DNA of 9,934 nt from the NCBI GenBank assembly GCA_043808035.1, contig JAZDFH010000066.1:1-9934 (forward strand), read 5' to 3'. The translations under genes and the position numbers were made by a program. Source of the DNA: JAZDFH01 sp043808035. Its GTDB lineage: Bacteria; Patescibacteriota; Minisyncoccia; UBA6257; Colwellbacteraceae. The notes under the pieces were generated by a model. The model saw only the letters and a program-made list of their open reading frames with translations, ran no database searches and was not told where the DNA came from. Below are positions 1-5,171 of the stretch, in pieces; position 1 is the stretch's first letter, and each line of letters starts with the position of its first letter.

Positions 1-1
1 A

Positions 2-154
2 GGAATGAAAGCCAAAGAGATGAATGCCACGGGGCGTGGAATAGGACTGATGCTTACGAAACAAATCGTTGAGGCTCATGGTGGAGTGATTCATGCGGAG
101 TCTGCTGGCCGAGACACGGGGAGTGTGTTTGTGGTGGAGATGCCGGTAGTTTGA
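2..154 (+). CDS. Sensor histidine kinase, C-terminal fragment (5' end outside window)
   Basis: The open frame enters from the left edge and ends at TGA 152-154, giving 50 residues. It contains GRGIGL followed by a helix ending in KQIVEAHGG, then a beta strand ending in GSVFVVEMP. This is the G2 box and last strands of the HATPase_c ATP-binding domain of two-component sensor kinases (family usual: GxGLGL..VxxIVxxHGG..SxxGxGTxFxxxLP). That domain binds ATP and phosphorylates the conserved histidine, which lies outside the window, as do any sensor and membrane segments. The protein ends right after the catalytic domain, so it has no C-terminal receiver domain. The partner regulator is not visible. 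A GHKL ATPase of another kind is less likely because of the HGG motif. Confidence 0.85.
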   Translation, partial: GMKAKEMNATGRGIGLMLTKQIVEAHGGVIHAESAGRDTGSVFVVEMPVV

Positions 155-155
155 G

Positions 156-271
156 AAATTCCAAATTCCAAAGCCGAAATGTAAAATGAATGACAAAATC
201 GGAATATCAAATGTAAAAAGAAGATATTTTCATGTTTTGTCATTCAGTTATTTGATATTCATTTGGAATTT
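156..271. repeat. Intergenic block of three permuted inverted repeats
   Basis: The 206-bp spacer between the kinase and the TatD-family gene holds no gene. It holds three perfect inverted-repeat pairs: AAATTCCAAAT (156-166) with ATTTGGAATTT (261-271), GAATGACAAAA (188-198) with TTTTGTCATTC (235-245), and AATATCAAAT (203-212) with ATTTGATATT (250-259). The order A-B-C-B'-C'-A' is not a simple hairpin: B/B' and C/C' compete. A further partial copy, TTTGTCATTC, lies at 321-330. From memory, similar AATTCCAAAT/TGACAAA spacers are common in candidate-phylum genomes. Function unknown. Confidence 0.7.
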
Positions 272-273
272 TG

Positions 274-289
274 TTCGCCGGCTGGCGAA
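274..289. repeat. Small GC-rich hairpin in the repeat spacer
   Basis: TTCGCC, tetraloop GGCT, GGCGAA: a perfect 6-bp stem, the only GC-rich segment in an AT-rich spacer. It lies just past the A' arm of the neighbouring inverted repeats and may belong to the same dispersed element. There is no T-run directly after it, so it is a poor terminator. Confidence 0.55.
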
Positions 290-360
290 TTGATATTTGA
301 AATTTTAAGTTTTTTTCTAGTTTGTCATTCATCCACCAAGAAGATATCATATAAGATATT

Positions 361-1218
361 ATGCCGAAACTTATCGATTCACATACCCATGTTCAATTCG
401 CGGCCTATGCGGATGATATGTACGACGTCGTCAAACGAGCGTTGGATAATGATATATGGTTTGTAACGGTTGGAACGCAAAGGGATACGTCCAGGGCTGC
501 TATAGCGCTTGCGGAGCGATACACGGATGGAGTATACGCTACGGTCGGGTTGCATCCTATCCATATAGAAGCATCTTTTCATGATAAAAATGAATTAGGG
601 AGTGATTTAACTGCTCAAGCGTTTACCGGCAGAGGAGAAACTTTTGATTATGATGCATATCACGAATTGGGGATGAGAGAAAAAGTTGTCGCTATTGGTG
701 AATGTGGACTTGATTATTATCGGCTCGGTTCAGAAACAAAAGCGAAACAGAAGGATGTATTTATGAAACATATCGCATTATCCGGTGCGGTACGAAAACC
801 GTTGATGATACATTGTAGGCAAGCTCTTTCTGCAAGCTTAGGACATGCATATGATGATGTTATTGATATTCTCCGTGCAGAGAAGAACATGTTGAATGAT
901 ATCCCTGGAATAGCGCATTTTTTTGCAGGAGAGAAGAAGCATGCAAGAGCTTTTCTGAATCTCGGGTTCAAATTTTCTTTTGGTGGGGTCACCAGTTTTG
1001 CTCGCGATTATGACGAGGTTATCCGATATATTGGACTTGATAATATTTTACTCGAAACGGATGCGCCATATGTTACCCCTGTCCCATTCAGGGGAAAACG
1101 CAATGAACCTTCATATGTATCGTATGTATGCGAGGCAATAGCGAAAATCTTGCAGGTGGATACCGATATTGTTGCCCAAAGGACGACGGAGAATGCGAAG
1201 GGAATTTTTAGAATTTAG
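361..1218 (+). CDS. TatD-family metal-dependent hydrolase (putative DNase)
   Basis: 285 residues, slightly longer than the usual ~260. All family signatures are present: the N-terminal metal-binding HxH (H8, H10 in DSHTH), GLHP (63-66), AIGECGLDYY with the bridging Glu114, the metal histidine of MIHCRQ (H151), GIAHFFAG (H186), SFGGVTSFA (206-214) and LLETDAPYVTPVPFRGKRNEP with catalytic Asp234. This is the TIM-barrel amidohydrolase fold with a two-metal centre. Characterised members are 3'-5' DNases or hydrolases thought to act in DNA repair and quality control; the actual substrate here cannot be read from sequence. The extra length is a loop at about 71-105. The ATG at 361 puts DSHTH where the family expects it. 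No Shine-Dalgarno is visible. A 170-bp repeat spacer separates it from leuS. Confidence 0.95.
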   Translation: MPKLIDSHTHVQFAAYADDMYDVVKRALDNDIWFVTVGTQRDTSRAAIALAERYTDGVYATVGLHPIHIEASFHDKNELGSDLTAQAFTGRGETFDYDAYHELGMREKVVAIGECGLDYYRLGSETKAKQKDVFMKHIALSGAVRKPLMIHCRQALSASLGHAYDDVIDILRAEKNMLNDIPGIAHFFAGEKKHARAFLNLGFKFSFGGVTSFARDYDEVIRYIGLDNILLETDAPYVTPVPFRGKRNEPSYVSYVCEAIAKILQVDTDIVAQRTTENAKGIFRI

Positions 1219-1228
1219 CTCAAAACTC

Positions 1229-1335
1229 AAAAATTAAAAGGCAAAACTGCAACTAAAAAATCAAAATCGTGCACACAATTTCGAGATTGTATTTAGTTTA
1301 TCAGTTTTGCGGTGTAGTTTTTAATTTTGATTTTT
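1229..1335. repeat. Second intergenic inverted-repeat block, different sequence family
   Basis: The spacer 1219-1388 holds no gene. Perfect inverted pairs are AAAATTAAAA (1230-1239) with TTTTAATTTT (within 1318-1328), GCAAAACTG (1241-1249) with CAGTTTTGC (1302-1310), and AAAAATCAAAAT (1256-1267) with ATTTTGATTTTT (1324-1335). As in the spacer at 156-271, several short blocks recur in inverted form in a permuted order, but the words differ. There is no GC-rich stem plus T-run, so it is not a standard terminator for the upstream gene. Confidence 0.65.
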
Positions 1336-1388
1336 ACGTTTTAGGTTGGTTCTTTGACTTTTAACTTCTGAATTCTTATTCTGTAGTC

Positions 1389-3881
1389 ATGTATCCATTC
1401 GAAAAAATAGAAAAAAAGTGGCAAAGGAAGTGGCAAAAGGATGAAACGTATACGACTAAAGACACGGTAAAGGGGAAAAAGAATTTTTATCATTTGGTGA
1501 TGTTTCCGTATCCATCGGGGAATTTGCATATCGGACATTGGTATAATTTCGCCCCGGCAGATATTGTGGCGCGATATAAAAGGATGCAAGGGTACAACGT
1601 TATGAGTCCGATTGGATTTGATGCGTTTGGGTTACCTGCTGAAAACGCGGCGATTAAGCGTGGCATTCATCCTGAACGGTGGACAATGTCGAATATTAAG
1701 ACGATGAAAAAACAACTCCATTCAATGGGGAACAGTTTTGATTGGTCTCGGGAGGTGATAACGTGTTTACCTGAATATTATAAATGGAACCAATGGATTT
1801 TTTTACAGTTATATAAGGAAGGATTAGTGTATCGTCAGAAAGCGGCGGCAAATTGGTGCCCATCGTGTAAAACGGTTCTTGCGAACGAACAGGTTGTCGA
1901 TGGCGCATGTGAACGATGTGGTACGGATGTAACGAAAAAGGAGATTGATCAGTGGATGTTTCGTATTACTCGCTATGTCGAAGATTTATTAAAAGATCTG
2001 GATACTGTTGATTGGCCGGAACGGACAAAGGCTATGCAACGTAATTGGATTGGTCGTTCGGAAGGCGCTTATATCACTTTCGATTTGCAAGGTGCTACTC
2101 TTAAGAAAAAGAGAAAAGTGAAAGTTTTTACAACGCGTCCGGATACCGTTTTTGGAGTAACGTATGTAGTACTTGCTCCGGAACATGAGTTGATTTCCGA
2201 TCCTGTGGTGAAGGCGGCTCTGACCAATTATTTTGAAGTGGAAACATATATTGAAAAGACGAAAGCAAAATCAGAGCTTGAACGGACAGACCTTATCAAA
2301 GGGAAGACAGGATCTCCTCTTGCAGGGATTACTGCTATAAATCCCGCAACAGGGGAAGAGGTTCCAGTTTGGATTGCGGATTATGTGTTGGCCTCGTATG
2401 GGACAGGAGCCGTTATGGCGGTTCCCGCACATGATGAACGAGATTTTGATTTTGCCCGTAATCCTCGGCATAATCTTCCGATACGACCGGTTATTATCCC
2501 AGAACCTGTTGATATTAAGACAGGAGATGCACAAACCGTTATTGATGATATTAAAAAAGGGAAAATATGCTGGACATGTTGTGGATTGTTGATTAATTCG
2601 GCACAATTTAATGGTAATCCTTCGGAACATGCTAAAAATAAAATTGTTGCATGGCTTGCGAAAAAGAAAGCGGCGAAGAAAGGCATAACATATCGCTTGC
2701 GTGATTGGCTTATCTCTCGGCAACGATATTGGGGGACGCCAATCCCTATCGTATTTTGTGAAAAGTGCGGCATACAGCCGATTAAAGAAAAAGATTTACC
2801 GATAACGTTGCCACCGTTACGCAACTTTCAACCTGCTTCGGATGGAAGATCTCCACTTGCAAGAAGTAAGGACTTTGTGGCGACAACATGTCCTCAATGT
2901 GGTGGTCGTGCCGAGAGAGAAACGGATACCATGGATACGTTTGTTGATTCATCATGGTATTATCTTCGGTATATTGATAATCACAATGCAAAAGCTGCGT
3001 TCAATAAAAAGAAGATGGAGAAATGGCTACCTGTTGATATGTATATCGGTGGTGCGGAACATACGGTGCTGCATCTTTTATATGCACGATTTTTTACCAA
3101 GTTTTTGGCTCAAAAGAAATATATTGATTTCAATGAGCCGTTTACATCGTTGCGGCATCAGGGCATTATTTTAGGTCCGGATGGGTTAAAAATGTCCAAA
3201 TCGAAGGGGAATGTTATCGACCCTGACGATTTAGTGGATAAATTTGGTGCCGATGCGGTGAGAATGTATTTATGTTTTATGGGTCCGTATGATCAAGGTG
3301 GACCATGGAATCCGACGGGTATTTTAGGTATGACACGGTTTTTAGACAGATTGTGGATATTGAAGGATGTTGTGGAACAGAATCAGTCGGTTCTTCAAGA
3401 TAATGATTTATTGCAAGGGACAGTACATCGGACGATCAAAAAAGTGACAGAGGATATAGAAGGGATGAAATTCAATACGGCAATTTCAGCACTTATGATC
3501 TTATTGAATGAAATGGAAAAACAGAGAGAGAATCTCCCGATAGCTGTTTTGAAACAATTTGTACAATTATTGGCACCGTTTGCCCCTCATGTTACTGAAG
3601 AAATATGGCAGAATTTGGCGGATAAGAAAAAGAAATACGTTTCTATCCATCATGGAGTATGGCCGAAATACGAAGAACAATACCTTAAGGAAGATATTGT
3701 TGGAATTGTTATACAGATTAATGGGAAAATTCGTGCAAAAATTTCAATTGCAAGGGACTTACAAGAAGAACGGGTTAAAGAAATTGCTTTTACAGAGAAA
3801 AATATAAGGAAGTATATCGACGGTAAAGAAATTAAAAAGGTGATTTATATCCCGAACAAATTACTGAATATCGTTATATAG
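1389..3881 (+). CDS. leuS: Leucyl-tRNA synthetase
   Basis: 830 residues, within the usual bacterial range (~800-870). It charges tRNA-Leu with leucine in the cytoplasm. Class I catalytic motifs are HIGH at 47-50 (preceded by FPYPSGNL) and KMSKS at 601-605. A CxxC...CxxC zinc site lies at C157/C160/C174/C177. The CP1 editing domain (about 222-395) carries TTRPDT (248-253) and AVPAHDERDF with the editing Asp349, so proofreading of mischarged tRNA should be intact. Two further CxxC pairs (457/460 and 501/504) suggest a second zinc ribbon. DTFVDSSWYYLRY (516-528) and GGAEHTVLHLLYARF (554-568) are typical of bacterial LeuRS. The anticodon-binding helical domain ends near FAPHVTEEIW (731-740), and the C-terminal tRNA-binding domain (QINGKIRAKI, ~776-785) runs to the end. 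The ATG at 1389 begins the normal N-terminus (MYPFEKIE..W). No Shine-Dalgarno and no T-box are visible upstream. Confidence 0.98.
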   Translation: MYPFEKIEKKWQRKWQKDETYTTKDTVKGKKNFYHLVMFPYPSGNLHIGHWYNFAPADIVARYKRMQGYNVMSPIGFDAFGLPAENAAIKRGIHPERWTMSNIKTMKKQLHSMGNSFDWSREVITCLPEYYKWNQWIFLQLYKEGLVYRQKAAANWCPSCKTVLANEQVVDGACERCGTDVTKKEIDQWMFRITRYVEDLLKDLDTVDWPERTKAMQRNWIGRSEGAYITFDLQGATLKKKRKVKVFTTRPDTVFGVTYVVLAPEHELISDPVVKAALTNYFEVETYIEKTKAKSELERTDLIKGKTGSPLAGITAINPATGEEVPVWIADYVLASYGTGAVMAVPAHDERDFDFARNPRHNLPIRPVIIPEPVDIKTGDAQTVIDDIKKGKICWTCCGLLINSAQFNGNPSEHAKNKIVAWLAKKKAAKKGITYRLRDWLISRQRYWGTPIPIVFCEKCGIQPIKEKDLPITLPPLRNFQPASDGRSPLARSKDFVATTCPQCGGRAERETDTMDTFVDSSWYYLRYIDNHNAKAAFNKKKMEKWLPVDMYIGGAEHTVLHLLYARFFTKFLAQKKYIDFNEPFTSLRHQGIILGPDGLKMSKSKGNVIDPDDLVDKFGADAVRMYLCFMGPYDQGGPWNPTGILGMTRFLDRLWILKDVVEQNQSVLQDNDLLQGTVHRTIKKVTEDIEGMKFNTAISALMILLNEMEKQRENLPIAVLKQFVQLLAPFAPHVTEEIWQNLADKKKKYVSIHHGVWPKYEEQYLKEDIVGIVIQINGKIRAKISIARDLQEERVKEIAFTEKNIRKYIDGKEIKKVIYIPNKLLNIVI

Positions 3882-3939
3882 TGATTCATTGTATTGATTT
3901 CATAATGATTTTTTAACGTGTTGTACAATTAACACAAAA

Positions 3940-3978
3940 AACAAAGGGGGATGAGGTACTGCCAAGTCTCCCTTTGTT
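3940..3978. terminator. Hairpin downstream of leuS, possible terminator
   Basis: AACAAAGGGGGA (3940-3951) pairs with TCTCCCTTTGTT (3967-3978) with one mismatch, around a 15-nt loop, starting 58 nt after the leuS stop. In the plus direction no T-run follows. In the minus direction the stem is followed by TTTT, so as an intrinsic terminator it is better for minus-strand transcripts, though no minus-strand gene is seen nearby. It is probably the leuS 3' end or a bidirectional element. Confidence 0.45.
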
Positions 3979-4036
3979 ATTAGGCAAAATTTCTATTAAC
4001 CCTTAGATTTCACTGTTTAGTATGGGGTTCGAAAAA

Positions 4037-4068
4037 TTGACACATTTTCTCAAAATGTGGTATACAAT
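4037..4068 (+). promoter_or_regulatory. Promoter candidate P1 (TTGACA - 18 bp - TATACAAT)
   Basis: A perfect -35 consensus TTGACA (4037-4042) is followed after 18 bp by TATACAAT (4061-4068). It lies about 200 bp before the cysteine-rich gene at 4274 and is oriented towards it. The spacer DNA is itself palindromic. A second, diverged copy of the whole unit lies exactly 60 bp downstream. Confidence 0.55.
4041..4059. promoter_or_regulatory. Perfect palindrome inside promoter P1, candidate operator
   Basis: CACATTTT-CTC-AAAATGTG has 8-bp arms with a 3-nt centre. It begins inside the -35 hexamer and ends just before the -10. A dimeric DNA-binding protein bound here would block RNA polymerase, so a repressor operator is a reasonable inference. 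In the second copy (4101-4118) only the centre and right arm are well kept. Confidence 0.4.
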
Positions 4069-4096
4069 CACAATTACTAATAAGAAAAAACGTATC

Positions 4097-4125
4097 TTGA
4101 CACAATTCTCAAAATATGGTATTTC
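4097..4125 (+). promoter_or_regulatory. Promoter candidate P2, diverged tandem copy of P1
   Basis: TTGACA (4097-4102), a 17-bp spacer, then TATTTC (4120-4125). The sequence from TTGACACA to TGGTAT closely matches P1, with one base deleted and a few substitutions, so the two units are a tandem duplication with 60-bp spacing. The -10 is poor, and P2 may be a decayed promoter or a second regulator site. An inverted pair, TTACTAAT (4074-4081) and ATTAGTAA (4130-4137), lies after P1 and P2 respectively. Confidence 0.4.
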
Positions 4126-4221
4126 TATCATTAGTAAATCTTGTTCTTTAGCAAAATATCCCTTCATTCAAAAGGGTCAGTGAGTAAAATTTTAATTTTT
4201 AATATAATTAATCATTAATCA

Positions 4222-4264
4222 AGCCACTCATCTGCCCTTCTGTAATGTGGGGTAGCTGAGGGTT
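4222..4264 (+). promoter_or_regulatory. 5' UTR hairpin that would hide the ribosome-binding site of the 4274 gene
   Basis: CTCA (4227-4230) pairs with TGAG (4257-4260) and CTGCCC (4232-4237) with GGGTAG (4250-4255), around one U/C mismatch and a 12-nt loop. AGCC (4222-4225) can continue the stem with GGTT (4261-4264) past a bulged A4226. The 3' arm contains GAGGG (4258-4262), the only Shine-Dalgarno-like element before ATG 4274 (11-nt spacing). Folding would therefore mask ribosome binding, as in RNA thermometers or translational switches. The structure was worked out by eye, without energy calculation. Confidence 0.4.
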
Positions 4265-4273
4265 CAAAAACAT

Positions 4274-5050
4274 ATGAAAACTTGGCAAAGGCACCTCTTG
4301 TTTGGGGTTGCGGTTGTTACGGGGATCTTAGTAATGGTTTTACTGGTTACTTGGATAGCAAAACCTTTCTTGAATAAAGAAAAGGATGTAACCGTCGAGC
4401 AAACTGTTACCGAAGAGACCTCTTGTGACGCGATTGATTGTACTGTATGCAAAGATTGTGGATGTTGCAACGATACGTGTGACCAGATGAAAAACAAGGT
4501 TGATGAATGTCTTGATGGGTGTGATGAGTGTATTCGATGTAATTGCTGCAAATGTCCGGAGAAAAAGGTGGAGGTAATTAAGAAAAAACCATACGTTCCA
4601 CCGAAGCAACCTGTTTCCAAACCGAAACAGCAACCTGTTTTTCCGCCAACACCTATTGTTGAGAAACCGATAATAGAAGAAAAGATTATTATCAAGGAAG
4701 TACCTGTTGTTGTCGAAAAGACAAGGATTATCGTTCAACCGTCACCATGTATTAATTGCAATCAGAATAATCCGCCATGTACCACATGTAGTCAAAATAA
4801 TCAGATTGACTATAGTAATCCTGGCACAGGTTCGCTTCCAGCGAATACCACAAGCGGAAATACAAATAATACGAACAACAATGTATGTATTGATTGTAAT
4901 TCTAGCGAAACGATTGATACTAGTAATCCTGGCATAGGATTGCTCCCACAGAATACTACGAGTGGTACGAGTAATAATACAAACAATGATGATAATTCTG
5001 AAACGATTGATCAAAGTAATCCTGGATGGGGACAACTTCCCCAAAATTAA
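4274..5050 (+). CDS. Membrane-anchored cysteine-rich protein with C-terminal SNPGxGxLPxN repeats, unknown function
   Basis: 258 residues; I recognise no family. The N-terminus (KTWQRH, then a hydrophobic stretch at about 8-29) looks like an uncleaved signal anchor. Residues 51-94 hold 14 cysteines, including two copies of the pattern CxxCxxCxCC (C56/59/62/64/65 and C83/86/89/91/92), each followed by one more Cys (C69, C94), with C79 between them. A Lys/Pro/Val-rich stretch (95-158) resembles an extended cell-wall-spanning stalk. Three CxxC pairs follow (159/162, 169/172, 205/208), and the tail is rich in Asn, Thr and Ser with three copies of IDxSNPGxGxLPxN, the last ending exactly at the C-terminus. 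The layout suggests a protein reaching out from the membrane with a disulfide- or metal-bonded head near it. The next gene also encodes an envelope protein. Two promoter-like units and an SD-masking hairpin precede it. Confidence 0.8.
   Translation: MKTWQRHLLFGVAVVTGILVMVLLVTWIAKPFLNKEKDVTVEQTVTEETSCDAIDCTVCKDCGCCNDTCDQMKNKVDECLDGCDECIRCNCCKCPEKKVEVIKKKPYVPPKQPVSKPKQQPVFPPTPIVEKPIIEEKIIIKEVPVVVEKTRIIVQPSPCINCNQNNPPCTTCSQNNQIDYSNPGTGSLPANTTSGNTNNTNNNVCIDCNSSETIDTSNPGIGLLPQNTTSGTSNNTNNDDNSETIDQSNPGWGQLPQN
4802..5047 (+). repeat. Threefold coding repeat, IDxSNPGxGxLPxN
   Basis: Residues 177-191, 213-226 and 244-258 of the cysteine-rich protein repeat the motif I-D-x-S-N-P-G-x-G-x-L-P-x-N. Copies 1 and 2 are each followed by an Asn/Thr-rich linker starting NTTSG, and a CIDC pair precedes copy 2. 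The DNA of the copies is still similar (for example AGTAATCCTGG in all three), which points to fairly recent tandem duplication. Confidence 0.75.
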
Positions 5051-5061
5051 GAGGTGTATGT

Positions 5062-5092
5062 GTGCGGGCATTTCTTTATAGATTGTCCGCAC
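5062..5092 (+). terminator. First spacer hairpin, attenuator- or terminator-like
   Basis: GTGCGGGCA (5062-5070) pairs with TGTCCGCAC (5084-5092): nine pairs including one G-U, with a 13-nt loop, 11 nt after the stop of the cysteine-rich gene. It is GC-rich like an intrinsic terminator, but no T-run follows. It could stop transcription partially, stabilise the 3' end of the upstream mRNA or mark a processing site. Confidence 0.45.
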
Positions 5093-5094
5093 CT

Positions 5095-5135
5095 ATCCTT
5101 AAGACAGAGAAGAGAGATTTTATCTGTTTAAGGAT
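5095..5135 (+). promoter_or_regulatory. Second spacer hairpin, just downstream of the first
   Basis: ATCCTTAA (5095-5102) pairs with TTAAGGAT (5128-5135), and past a bulged G5103, ACAGA (5104-5108) pairs with TCTGT (5123-5127), closing a 14-nt loop. It starts two bases after the first hairpin and ends 36 nt before ATG 5172. The two stems do not share arms, so they would stack rather than switch. Role unknown. Confidence 0.45.
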
Positions 5136-5171
5136 GGGTCGAAAGACATCAAAAAATAAATATAGAGTCGT

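Noticed and set aside
263..466. 67-codon plus-strand frame overlapping the spacer and the TatD-family gene
   Set aside because: It begins in the inverted-repeat spacer and runs out of frame into a well-supported gene.
1219..1388. T-box or Leu leader upstream of leuS
   Set aside because: No T-box signature (TGGNACCGCG-like), no terminator stem with T-run and no Leu-rich short ORF is visible in this spacer.
2271..2723. 150-codon open frame on the minus strand inside leuS
   Set aside because: It lies wholly under a clear leuS frame, shows no domain and has low-complexity composition; it is a shadow frame.
4264..4695. 143-codon minus-strand frame opposite the cysteine-rich gene
   Set aside because: It mirrors the low-complexity plus-strand gene. 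The plus frame has a signal anchor, patterned cysteines and in-frame repeats, so it is the real one.
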